Of a stretch of 64,000 nt of DNA, positions 32,101 through 37,307 are shown in pieces (the stretch's first letter is position 1; each line of letters starts with the position of its first letter). The stretch is from Pseudomonas allokribbensis. GTDB taxonomy: Bacteria > Pseudomonadota > Gammaproteobacteria > Pseudomonadales > Pseudomonadaceae. The position numbers and the translations under genes are program-made. The notes below the pieces were generated by a model, which did no database searches, was not told the origin of the DNA, and was given only the letters and a program-made list of their open reading frames with translations. The stretch covers positions 124,001 to 188,000 of the forward strand of contig NZ_CP062252.1 in the NCBI RefSeq assembly GCF_014863605.1. The letters run 5' to 3'.

Positions 32101-33405
32101 GACGTCATTCGGTGCGGTCGGCACGTTGACGCTGCCGCTGGTCTTGCCGGCTTCGATGGTGATGGTCGAGCCGTTCGACAGGGTGACGGTCACCGGCGTC
32201 TGTGCCGGGTTGGTCAAGGTCGCGGTGTAGGTGATCTGGCCGCCTTCGACCACGGTGCCGGTGGCTGTCAGGGTCAAACCGGTGGTGTCGATCGAGTCCA
32301 CAATCGTGGTGACGGCCGGCGTCGGGTTCGGCACCAGGTTTTCGAAGTTGCCGCCGGTTGCGCCCGTAATCGTGGTAGTGACGGTGCTGCCGTTGTTATA
32401 GACGTCATTCGGCGCGGTCGGCACGTTGACGGTGCCGGTGGTCTGGCCGGCGCCGATGGTGATGGTCGAGCCGTTGGACAGGGTGACGGTGACCGGTGTC
32501 TGCGCCGGGTTGGTCAGTGTCGCGGTATAGGTGATCTGGCCACCTTCGGTGACGCTGTTGCCCGCCGTCAGGGTGACGGTGGTGGTGTCGATGGTATCGG
32601 TGACCTGGGTCACGGCCGGGGTGGTCGGCACGGTGACGGTAATGCCGTTGCCACCGGTGGTGCCGGTGACGGTCACGTTGATCTGGGTCGGGTCGTTGTA
32701 GACCGTATCGTTCGGTGCCAGTGGCACGTTGACGGTGCCGGTGGTGGAGCCTGCCGGAATCACGATCACCGAGCCGTTGGACAGGGTGATGGTCAGGTCG
32801 GTCAGCGGCGCCTGGGTCAGGGTCGCGGTGTACACCAGCACGCCGCCGGCTTCGGTGATGGTCGGCGTGGCGCTGAGGCTCAGGGTCGAGTCGCGCAGGG
32901 CGTTGGTGGTGGTGTCGGTGGTCTGGCCACCGGTGATGTTCTGGGCGGCCTGGCCACCGGAGTTGATGCCTGCGGTCGGGAAGCCGATGGTCGGGTCGAC
33001 ACGGCCCGCGGTCGCATCGAGCATCACGAAACTGTGGCCGCCACCGGCAGCACCGCCCGTGCCTGCGGCGCTCGGGCCGGCAGCGGTGGCTTCAAGGGCG
33101 GTGGTCGGGTCAGCGCCGGCGGCGATGGCTTGTTGCAGTTCTGCAACGGACGGCGCGGCTTGCGCAGTGGCCTCGGCCAGATCGGTGCTGGAGTCCGGAG
33201 TGCTGGCGCTCCACTGCGTGTCGCGGCCCAGGTCCAGGGTGCGGCCATCGGCCAGTTCCAGGGACACCGCGCCGGAAACGCCGGTATCGACCTGATCACC
33301 GACGAACAAGCGGTCGCCTTCAACGAGTACGCGACGGACGCCCTCTGGGGACACCACGAAAACCTGACCGACAATGCTTTTGACGATGGCAACAACACTG
33401 CTCAT
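17173..33405 (-). CDS. lapA: Giant RTX adhesin LapA
   Basis: This 5410-residue cell-surface adhesin drives biofilm attachment. The N-terminal retention region (MSSVVAIVKSIVGQVFVVS) is followed by TAAG at 107-110; LapG cuts such a site between the two alanines. Forty tandem 100-residue domains with Calx-beta-like features come next, then a Calx-beta unit (STSVTEGQTASYTVSL) and cadherin-like domains. A PA14-like domain follows at about 4570-4720 (FTGTGDDSLLVTIGGK). A von Willebrand A domain with MIDAS DSSGSMS starts near 4900, and RTX nonapeptides (GGDGNDILFGD, GGAGNDILFGSGGND) lie near 5170-5300. A type I secretion tail ends the protein. I use the ATG at 33405 with GGAGAG ahead of it, not the longer frame. 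Transport genes lapEBC are divergent. Confidence 0.96.
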   Translation of the reverse strand: MSSVVAIVKSIVGQVFVVSPEGVRRVLVEGDRLFVGDQVDTGVSGAVSLELADGRTLDLGRDTQWSASTPDSSTDLAEATAQAAPSVAELQQAIAAGADPTTALEATAAGPSAAGTGGAAGGGHSFVMLDATAGRVDPTIGFPTAGINSGGQAAQNITGGQTTDTTTNALRDSTLSLSATPTITEAGGVLVYTATLTQAPLTDLTITLSNGSVIVIPAGSTTGTVNVPLAPNDTVYNDPTQINVTVTGTTGGNGITVTVPTTPAVTQVTDTIDTTTVTLTAGNSVTEGGQITYTATLTNPAQTPVTVTLSNGSTITIGAGQTTGTVNVPTAPNDVYNNGSTVTTTITGATGGNFENLVPNPTPAVTTIVDSIDTTGLTLTATGTVVEGGQITYTATLTNPAQTPVTVTLSNGSTITIEAGKTSGSVNVPTAPNDVYNNGGTVSTTITGATGGNFENLVPNTTPATTTVTDSIDTTNLSLSATGSVAEGGSIVYTATLTNPAGTPVTVTLSNGSVITIEAGKTTGTVTVPAPADDVYKDAGKVEVSITGTTGGNFENLVPSTVPAVTEVTDTIDTTTVKLTATESAAEGGTVTYTATVGAPVTGSPVTVTLANGQTITIEVGKTTGTVTTTAPNDALNGHEPLSNSITGVTGGNYENLVADKTPVSTTVTDTVDTTNLTLSATGSVAEGGSIVYTATLTNPAGTPVTVTLSNGSVITIEAGKTTGTVTVPAPADDVYKDAGKVEVTIKDASGGNFENLVPSTVPAVTEVTDTIDTSTVKLTADTSVAEGGTVTYTATVSAPVTGSPVTVTLANGQSITIEVGKTTGTVTTTAPNDVLTGQAPLSNSITGVSGGNYENLVADKTPVSTTVTDTVDTTNLTLSATGSVAEGGSIVYTATLTNPAGTPVTVTLSNGSVITIEAGKTTGTVTVPAPADDVYKDAGKVEVTIKDTSGGNFENLVPSTVPAVTEVTDTIDTTTVKLTASETAAEGGTVTYTATVGAPVTGSPVTVTLANGQTITIEVGKTTGTVITTAPNDALNGHEPLSNSITGVTGGNYENLVADKTPVSTTVTDTVDTTNLTLTATGTVAEGGSIVYTATLTNPAGTPVTVTLSNGSVITIEAGKTTGTVTVPAPADDVYKDAGKVEVTIKDASGGNFENLVPSTVPAVTDVTDTIDTTTVKLTATESAAEGGTVTYTATVGAPVTGSPVTVTLANGQSITIEVGKTTGTVTTTAPNDALNGHEPLSNSITGVSGGNYENLVADKTPVSTTVTDTVDTTNLSLTATGSVAEGGSIVYTATLTNPAGTPVTVTLSNGSVITIEAGKTTGTVTVPAPADDVYKDAGKVEVTIKDASGGNFENLVPSTVPAVTEVTDTIDTSTVKLSADTSVAEGGTVTYTATVGAPVTGSPVVVTLANGQTITIEVGKTTGTVTTTAPNDALNGHEPLSNSITGVSGGNYENLVADKTPVSTTVTDTVDTTNLSLTATGSVAEGGSIVYTATLTNPAGTPVTVTLSNGSVITIEAGKTTGTVTVPAPADDVYKDAGKVEVTIKDASGGNFENLVPSTVPAVTEVTDTIDTTTVKLTATESAAEGGTVTYTATVGAPVTGSPVTVTLANGQSITIEVGKTTGTVTATAPNDALNGHEPLSNSITGVSGGNYENLVADKTPVSTTVTDTVDTTNLTLSATDSVAEGGSIVYTATLTNPAGTPVTVTLSNGSVITIEAGKTTGTVSVPAPADDVYKDAGKVEVTIKDATGGNFENLVPSTVPAVTEVTDTIDTTTVKLTATESAAEGGTVTYTATVGAPVTGSPVTVTLSNGQSITIEVGKTTGTVTTTAPNDALNGHAPLTNAITDVSGGNYENLVADKTPVSTTVTDTVDTTNLTLSATGSVAEGGSIIYTATLTNPAGTPVTVTLSNGAVITIEAGKTTGTVSVPAPADDVYKDAGKVEATISTATGGNFENLVPSTVPAVTEVTDTIDTSTVKLTATESAAEGGTVTYTATVGAPVTGSPVTVTLANGQSITIEVGKTTGTVTTTAPNDALNGHEPLTNSITGVSGGNYENLVADKTPVSTTVTDTVDTTNLTLSATPAVNEGGQITYTATLTNAAGTPVTVTLSNGAVITIEAGKTTGTVTVDAPKDDVYKDAGTVETTIKGATGGDFENLVTSTTPAVTTVNDTIDTSTVSLTATANVAEGETVVYTATVTAPVTGSPVVVTLSNGQTITIAVGETTGTVNFVAPNSPLAGGSSLSVTIDKATGGNYENLAVDSKPANTSVSDTVDTTNLNLTATDSVAEGGSIVYTATLTNPAGTPVTVTLSNGAVITIEAGKTTGTVTVPAPADDVYKDAGKVEATISTATGGGFENLVPSTVPAVTNVTDTIDTTTVKLTATESAAEGGTVTYTATVGAPVTGSPVTVTLSNGQSITIEVGKTTGTVTTTAPNDALNGHAPLTNAITGVTGGNYENLVADKTPVSTTVTDTVDTTNLTLSATGSVAEGGSIVYTATLTNPAGTPVTVTLSNGAVITIEAGKTTGTVSVPAPADDVYKDAGKVEATISTATGGNFENLVPSTVPAVTQVTDTIDTTTVKLTATESAAEGGTVTYTATVGAPVTGSPVTVTLSNGQSITIEVGKTTGTVTTTAPNDALNGHAPLTNAITDVTGGNYENLVADKTPVNTTVTDTVDTTNLSLTATGTVAEGGSIVYTATLTNPAGTPLTVTLSNGAVITIEAGKTTGTVTVAAPADDVYKDAGKVEVTIKDATGGNFENLVPSTVPAVTQVTDTIDTTTVKLTATESAAEGGTVTYTATVGAPVTGSPVTVTLSNGQSITIEVGKTTGTVTTTAPNDALNGHAPLSNAITGVTGGNYENLVADKTPVSTTVTDTVDTTNLTLSATGSVAEGGSIVYTATLTNPAGTPVTVTLSNGAVITIEAGKTTGTVTVAAPADDVYKDAGKVEATISTATGGNFENLVPSTVPAVTQVTDTIDTTTVKLTATESAAEGGTVTYTATVGAPVTGSPVTVTLSNGQSITIEVGKTTGTVTTTAPNDALTGHAPLTNAITGVTGGNYENLVADKTPVSTTVTDTVDTTNLTLSATNSVAEGGSIIYTATLTNAAGSPVTVTLSNGAVITIEAGKTTGTVTVPAPADDVYKDAGTVQATITNATGGNFENLVPSTVPAVTQVTDTIDTTTVKLTATESAAEGGTVTYTATVGAPVTGSPVTVNLANGQSITIEVGKTTGTVTTTAPNDALNGHAPLTNAITNVTGGNYENLVADKTPVNTTVTDTVDTTNLSLSATNSVAEGGSIIYTATLTNAAGTPVTVTLSNGAVITIEAGKTTGTVTVPAPADDVYKDAGTVQATISNATGGNFENLVTSTTPAVTSVTDTIDTTNVKLTATTSVAEGGTVTYTATVGAPVTGSPVTVTLSNGQSITIEVGKTTGTVTTTAPNDVLTGHAPLTNAITNVTGGNYENLVADKTPVSTTVTDTIDTTNLSLSATGTVAEGGSITYTATLTNAAGSPVTVTLSNGAVITIEAGKTTGTVTVPAPADDVYKDAGNVQATITNASGGSFENLVTSTTPAVTSVTDTIDTTTVKLTATTTAAEGGTVTYTATVGAPVTGSPVTVTLSNGQSITIEVGKTTGTVTTTAPNDVLNGHAPLTNAITGVTGGNYENLVADKTPVSTTVTDTVDTTNLSLSATNSVAEGGSIIYTATLTNAAGTPVTVTLSNGAVITIEAGKTTGTVTVPAPADDVYKDAGTVQATITNATGGNFENLVTSNTPAVTSVTDTIDTTTVKLTATAAAAEGGNVVYTATVGAPVTGSPVTVTLSNGQTITIDIGKTTGTVTTTAPNDALTGHAPLTNAITNVSGGNYENLVADKTPVSTTVTDTIDTTNLSLSATGTVAEGGSITYTATLTNAAGSPVTVTLSNGAVITIDAGKTTGTVTVPAPADDVYKDAGNVQATITNASGGNFENLVTSTTPAVTSVTDTIDTTTVKLTATTTAAEGGNVVYTATVGAPVTGSPVTVTLSNGQSITIDIGKTTGTVTTTAPNDALTGHAPLTNSITNVSGGNYENLVADKTPVSTTVTDTIDTTNLSLTATGTVAEGGSITYTATLTNAAGSPVTVTLSNGAVITIDAGKTTGTVTVPAPADDVYKDAGNVQASITNATGGNFENLVTSNTPAVTSVTDTIDTTTVSITGSTSVTEGQTASYTVSLTHPAQTEVTLKIVYSGTAADGSDFTGVYTVKIPAGASTATFNVATIDDKITEGTENFVVKIDSATGGNFENLAVSSTNGSVSTSIIDNDAPPVIDLDANNSSGATGADYKVTFTENTPGAGVSIADTDIKITDPDSTMLTGATIVLTNRQDGDALNLGNSVNGITINANSTNGTITLTLSGNATLADYMQQIKNISFTNSSEDPSTVPRIITVTVTDGGNYSNVATTTVNVVAVNDAPVAAPVNVTGTEDTPLILGWSTFGVSDVDSPASSLGVKITQLPGEGKLQYLDGSTWKDVATNQTFSKADIDAGKLRFMPDANESGVNGYGGTGLGNNQADYAQIKFQPTDGQLLGNTGTIKIDITPVADAPTLSVADNSVKSTGLIKEVWTGLSGLGTDGSGANSTTLKNVIDGAGTPNSSGTVTNVQSDGSVTAGTASKTSGLIYLEAGKTYTFTGTGDDSLLVTIGGKSVASTTWGAGGNLNGSFTPTTSGYYTLDIYHHNQSGPGSYDVNLSVNGSTPIDLSSAGVPIYTGVTDLVNAGVTVSDLHGSNGEGYYDGYKLNTGAEGTTVKLSSISTALTDTDGSETLSIKISGAPVGSVLSDGAGHSFTVTATSGDANVTGWNLGTLTVTPPTYYNGQFNLTVTSTSTEAVGGSASTTATIPVTVVPAVYNAVVATSGDDTFTGTDGNDIMVADIGGLTVVPGTNYNIAFMVDSSGSMSASSINAAKDSLTSVFNTLKQSMGNNSGTVNIFLVDFDTQVNKSVSVNLNDPNALTLLKAVLDSMTSGGGTNYEDVFKATANFFQSTEALANTGAKNLTYFITDGQPTYYQSGEQTNPTLYGNVKLDDVVKTSNYKLGDSFSTYIDSTHYLSINTAGAVVLQTLKNGNWSWNSLGTIHAQGDGTYELSSLAGSGNSTTSATTDNANSGFALLSGLSNVEAIGINSGVSLNDLKPYDSDHNPQTNIDPKDLANSIIGHTEATMPGNDTVSGGDGNDILFGDLVSFNGIAGEGYQAMQAFVAQQTGVDVSKVTTSNVHQYITEHYQAFDVSGAHDGNDTLLGGAGNDILFGSGGNDLLDGGKGNDILLGGTGNDTLIGGPGNDILIGGSGADTFVWKAGDTGNDVIKDFKASEGDRIDLRDLLQGETGSTIDNFLKITTVDGVSSLQVSSGGKFNSGDAAAATPDVTIKLEGNNWSTANIHNLIAGSDPTIKVDHNNS
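20881..32880 (-). repeat. Forty tandem 300-bp units inside lapA
   Basis: The anchor encoding T-D-T-I/V-D-T recurs at 20881, 21181 and then every 300 nt without exception to 32581. That makes 40 units of 100 codons up to 32880. Most alternate between two types (600-nt period): type A with APVTGSPVTVTL and GGNYENLVADKTPV, type B with PAGTPVTVTLSNG and DDVYKDAG. The first units at the N-terminal end (about 31.98-32.88 kb) are less regular, and one pair at 26581-27180 is clearly divergent. Confidence 0.95.
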
Positions 33406-33763
33406 TGAAGACTCTCCGGGTGTCACGTTCAGTTGACTTCCATAGACCTGATGGCTTTCTGCGCCGATTCAGTCTGGACGTACTTTTAAAAAAATGTGAA
33501 TCAAGTTTGACGCTGATCTTCGTCAATATTTTGGCTAGATTCTTTCGCTATTAAGTTTATGCCAAACTATTGACCTTCTGGGAGCCATCCTAAACAATCG
33601 CCCCAGTAATGTCACATTGATATTTATGCGGCGACCTGCCTTCAGCGTGTGATCCAGTTCCGGTTTTAAACTTTCCGACATACGGTCATTCCGGTTGCCA
33701 TCTTCCGACGCAGCTCGCCATTTTGCTGTGATTCAAGACAAGAAGTTCTGGGAAATCTTTACC
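33406..33763. promoter_or_regulatory. Divergent lapA/lapE control region
   Basis: These 358 bases between the two starts carry no gene and are AT-rich at about 33480-33620. They must hold both promoters. A perfect spaced inverted repeat, TTGACG-8 nt-CGTCAA, lies at 33507-33526. No promoter hexamers could be fixed with confidence. Confidence 0.6.
33522..33535 (+). promoter_or_regulatory. FleQ-box-like site
   Basis: GTCAATATTTTGGC agrees at 10-11 of the 13 defined positions of the FleQ consensus GTCaNTAAAtTGAC. FleQ is a c-di-GMP-responsive regulator of lapA in P. putida. The site lies about 120 nt upstream of the lapA start. Confidence 0.4.
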
Positions 33764-35116
33764 ATGCGTTCGCACCTGCTCAAGGCTCTACCCTTCGCTC
33801 TCGCCGCCTCTTTTGCACAAGCACAATCCTTACCGGAAGCCATGCAACAGGCACTGGATGTCCATCCGGAAATCCAGGCAGGGGTCAACAGTCGATTGGC
33901 TGCGGATTATCAGTTAAAGGCTGCCAAAGGTGGATACCTGCCCAAGGTCGATCTGCTCGGCGGTTATGGCCGTGAAGGCACCGACAGCGTCACCACCCGT
34001 GCCAACGGTGGCGGCAATCACTGGGAAACCCTGAATCGCGGCGAGTCGAGTGTGCGCCTGTCGCAAATGGTTTTTGACGGTTTTGCGACGTCCAGCGAAG
34101 TCGGGCGTCAACAAGCCACCGTCAACTCCCGCGCCTACTCCTTGCTGGGCACCTCCGAACGCACCGCGCTGACCGTGGCCCAGGTTTACCTGGACGTGTT
34201 GACCCGTCGCGAGTTCGTGCGCCTGGCCGAGGAAAACCTCAAGAGCCACCAGCGTATCTACGACCAGATCCAGTTGCGCACCCAGCGCGGCGTCGGCAGC
34301 GGTGCCGACCTCGACCAGGCCGAAGCGCGGATGGCCCAGGCCCGCAACAATCTGCTGACCGAGCAGACCAACCTCGCCGACTCGGAAACCAACTTCCTCA
34401 GCGCCGTCGGCCAGATGCCCGATCAACTGGAGCGTCCGGCGCCGTTCATGGCGATGATGCCGGCCAACCTTAATGAAGCGCGCCAGCAGATGCTGGAAAA
34501 CAGCCCGATCCTGCGCTCGGCCGAATCCGACATCGCTGCTGCCGAGAAGCAGTACGAAACCGCCAAGTCGACCTTCTACCCACGTTTCGACGCCGAACTG
34601 GGCCGCACCGCCGACAACGACCTCGACGGTCAGAACGGTCACAACAATGAATGGCAGGCGATGCTGCGCATGCGCTTCAACCTGTACTCCGGTGGCAGCA
34701 ACAAGGCTGACCTGGAATCCAAGTCCTACCTGTCGAACCAGGCGCTGGACATTCGCAACAACGCCCTGCGTCAGTTGAACGAAGAACTGGGCCTGGCCTG
34801 GAACGCCTTGAACAACGCCAACGCCCAGGTGCCGATCGCTCAGCAGTACGTTGATCACAGCACCTCGGTGCGTACCGCTTACCAGCGTCAGTTCAGCCTC
34901 GGCGAACGAACCCTGCTGGATTTGCTCGACAGTGAAAACGAACTGTTCACCGCTTCGCGCCGTCTGGCCGAGATCAAAAACATTCAGTTATTTACTCAGT
35001 ACCGAATCAAGGCGACCATGGGCGAGTTGCTCAAGAGCCAGGGAGTGGTCGCACCGATGGCATCCGTTGTGCAGAACGACGTGAAGCCCAAGGTTCAACT
35101 GCCCGGGATGAATTGA
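33764..35116 (+). CDS. lapE: TolC-like outer-membrane channel LapE
   Basis: This 450-residue TolC-family protein is the outer-membrane part of the LapA exporter and probably the pore in which the LapA N-terminus is held. It has a signal peptide (LLKALPFALAASFAQA) and two OEP repeats with long helices (SLPEAMQQALDVHPEIQAG, QLRTQRGVGSGADLDQAEARM). The C-terminal half has the usual SLGERTLLDLLDSENEL. The open frame begins 23 codons earlier, but MRSHLLKALPF is the signal-peptide start. lapB follows after 34 nt. Confidence 0.93.
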   Translation: MRSHLLKALPFALAASFAQAQSLPEAMQQALDVHPEIQAGVNSRLAADYQLKAAKGGYLPKVDLLGGYGREGTDSVTTRANGGGNHWETLNRGESSVRLSQMVFDGFATSSEVGRQQATVNSRAYSLLGTSERTALTVAQVYLDVLTRREFVRLAEENLKSHQRIYDQIQLRTQRGVGSGADLDQAEARMAQARNNLLTEQTNLADSETNFLSAVGQMPDQLERPAPFMAMMPANLNEARQQMLENSPILRSAESDIAAAEKQYETAKSTFYPRFDAELGRTADNDLDGQNGHNNEWQAMLRMRFNLYSGGSNKADLESKSYLSNQALDIRNNALRQLNEELGLAWNALNNANAQVPIAQQYVDHSTSVRTAYQRQFSLGERTLLDLLDSENELFTASRRLAEIKNIQLFTQYRIKATMGELLKSQGVVAPMASVVQNDVKPKVQLPGMN

Positions 35117-35150
35117 GTTGTCCCTTTTCAACTGTTAAAGAGTGTCGAGC

Positions 35151-37307
35151 GTGGAATCAGAAGTCAGTCGAGTTCATCTCAGTCATGATCCACGCGCGTT
35201 GCACGACGATCCGTTACTGGATGGTCTGCTCGCCCTTTGCATGCTGCACCAGAAACCCGCCAGCGCGGCGATGCTGACCACCGGTCTGCCGCTGCCCAAG
35301 CAACGCCTGAGTGTCGAGCTGCTGCCCCGTGCGGCGGCGCGCGCCGGGCTGCAGGGACGGGTGCTGCAACGCAAGCTGGAAGAGATTCCGGCCATCGCCA
35401 TGCCGGCGCTGTTGCTGCTCAAGGATGGTCGCAGCGCTGTCCTGCTCGGCTGGCAGGGTGAGAACGAAGCCCGGGTGCTGCTCAGCGAAACCGACGGCGG
35501 CGAATCCCTGGTCAACCGTGAGCTGCTGGCCGACGACTACCTCGGCAAAGTGTTCTTCGCCCAACCCCAGCACAAATTCGACGTCAACCATGGCACGCTG
35601 ATCCCGCGTGCACGCTCGTGGTTCCGCGACACCCTCAAGCGTTCGCGCTGGCTGTACGTCGACGCCATCGCCGCCAGTTTCCTGATCAACATCATCGCCA
35701 TGGCCGCGCCGCTGTTCGTGATGAACGTCTACGACCGCGTAGTGCCGAACCAGGCCGAAGCGACCCTGTGGGTCCTCGCGCTGGGCATCACCGGCGCCTA
35801 CATCTTCGATCTGATCCTCAAGAGCCTGCGCAGCCTGTGCCTGGATCTGGCCGGCAAGAAAACCGACCTGATCATCTCCGCCACGCTGTTCGAACGCATT
35901 GTCGGCATGGCCATGAAATACCGGCCGGCGCGGGTCGGCAGCTTTGCCCAGAACATCCATGAGTTCCAGAGCCTGCGCGACTTCCTCGCCTCGCTGACCC
36001 TGACCAGCCTGATCGACCTGCCGTTCACCCTCCTGATCTTCATCGTCATCGCGATTCTCGGCGGGCATCTGGTGTGGATTCCGGTGCTGGCCTTCCCGAT
36101 TGCGCTGCTGATCGGCTACGCACTGCAAAAACCGCTGGTGGCAACCATGGAGCGCACCATGGCGCTGGGGGCCGAGCGTCAGTCGAGCCTGATCGAAACC
36201 CTCGCCGGCCTCGACGCGGTGAAGGTCAACAACGCCGAAAGCGAACGCCAGTACCAATGGGAACAAACCATTGGCACTCTCAGCCGCCTCGAACTGCGGG
36301 TGAAAATGCTCTCCGGCCTGGCGATGAACATCACCCTGCTGATCCAGCAACTGGCCGGGGTGATCATGATCGTTTTCGGCGTGTACCAGATCATCGCCGG
36401 CAACCTGAGCATGGGCGGTCTGATTGCCTGCTACATGCTCAGTGGCCGCGCACTGAGCCCGCTGGCGTCGCTGTCCGGTCTGCTGACCCGTTATCAGCAG
36501 GCGCGGGTGACCATGACCTCGGTCGACCAGATGATGGAGCTGCCGCAGGAACGCAATTTCGAAGAACGCCCGCTGAGCCGCAAGGTGCTGCAAGGTGCGA
36601 TCGAATGCCGTCAGCTCAACTTCACCTACCCGGATCAACAGAACCCGGCGCTGAAAAACATCAACCTGGTGATCCGTCCCGGCGAGAAGATCGGCATCAT
36701 CGGCCGCAGCGGCTCGGGCAAGAGCTCGCTGGCCAAACTGCTGGTCGGCCTGTATCAGCCGGACGACGGCGCGTTGCTGGTGGACGGTGTCGACATCCGT
36801 CAGATCGACGTCAGCGAGTTGCGCTACAACATCGGCTACGTGCCGCAGGACATCCAGCTGCTGGCCGGCACCCTGCGTGACAACCTGATTTCCGGCGCCC
36901 GTTACGTCGAGGACGAGCTGGTGCTGCAAGCCGCCGAACTGGCCGGCGTGCATGAATTCGCCCGCCTGCACCCGCAGGGTTATGAACTGCAAGTCGGCGA
37001 GCGCGGGCAGAACCTGTCCGGCGGCCAGCGGCAGAACGTCGCCCTGGCCCGGGCGCTGTTGCTCAATCCGCCGATCCTGCTGCTCGACGAACCGACCAGC
37101 GCCATGGACAACACCGGCGAAGAGCGCCTCAAGCAACGCCTGGCTGCAGTCGTTGAAAACAAGACCGTGGTGCTGGTGACGCACCGGGCGTCGCTGCTGT
37201 CGCTGGTGGATCGTCTGCTGGTGATCGACCGCGGGCAGATTCTCGCCGATGGCCCGAAAGCCGCCGTGATGGAAGCGTTGAAGAAGGGGCAGATCAGTGT
37301 TGCTTAA
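35151..37307 (+). CDS. lapB: Type I secretion ABC transporter LapB
   Basis: This 718-residue inner-membrane exporter ATPase has an N-terminal C39-like domain (about residues 1-130) without the catalytic cysteine motif, as in RTX adhesin exporters that do not cleave a leader. A six-helix membrane domain follows (about 155-430). The ATPase domain has Walker A GRSGSGKSS, signature LSGGQRQNVALARALL and Walker B ILLLDEPTSAMD. There is no ATG near the start. I prefer the GTG at 35151, with AAAGAG 8 nt upstream, over a GTG three codons earlier. It works with LapC and LapE to move LapA from the cytoplasm. Confidence 0.94.
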   Translation: MESEVSRVHLSHDPRALHDDPLLDGLLALCMLHQKPASAAMLTTGLPLPKQRLSVELLPRAAARAGLQGRVLQRKLEEIPAIAMPALLLLKDGRSAVLLGWQGENEARVLLSETDGGESLVNRELLADDYLGKVFFAQPQHKFDVNHGTLIPRARSWFRDTLKRSRWLYVDAIAASFLINIIAMAAPLFVMNVYDRVVPNQAEATLWVLALGITGAYIFDLILKSLRSLCLDLAGKKTDLIISATLFERIVGMAMKYRPARVGSFAQNIHEFQSLRDFLASLTLTSLIDLPFTLLIFIVIAILGGHLVWIPVLAFPIALLIGYALQKPLVATMERTMALGAERQSSLIETLAGLDAVKVNNAESERQYQWEQTIGTLSRLELRVKMLSGLAMNITLLIQQLAGVIMIVFGVYQIIAGNLSMGGLIACYMLSGRALSPLASLSGLLTRYQQARVTMTSVDQMMELPQERNFEERPLSRKVLQGAIECRQLNFTYPDQQNPALKNINLVIRPGEKIGIIGRSGSGKSSLAKLLVGLYQPDDGALLVDGVDIRQIDVSELRYNIGYVPQDIQLLAGTLRDNLISGARYVEDELVLQAAELAGVHEFARLHPQGYELQVGERGQNLSGGQRQNVALARALLLNPPILLLDEPTSAMDNTGEERLKQRLAAVVENKTVVLVTHRASLLSLVDRLLVIDRGQILADGPKAAVMEALKKGQISVA

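Noticed and set aside
20881..32880. Tandem repeats as a CRISPR array
   Set aside because: The units are 300 bp, coding and in frame; there are no short repeats with unique spacers and no cas genes.
17185..33408. Very long plus-strand open frames opposite lapA (2003, 2035 and 1039 codons)
   Set aside because: They mirror the lapA repeats on the other strand, are glycine/arginine/histidine-rich low-complexity translations with no family features, and result from biased codon use in a repeat array.
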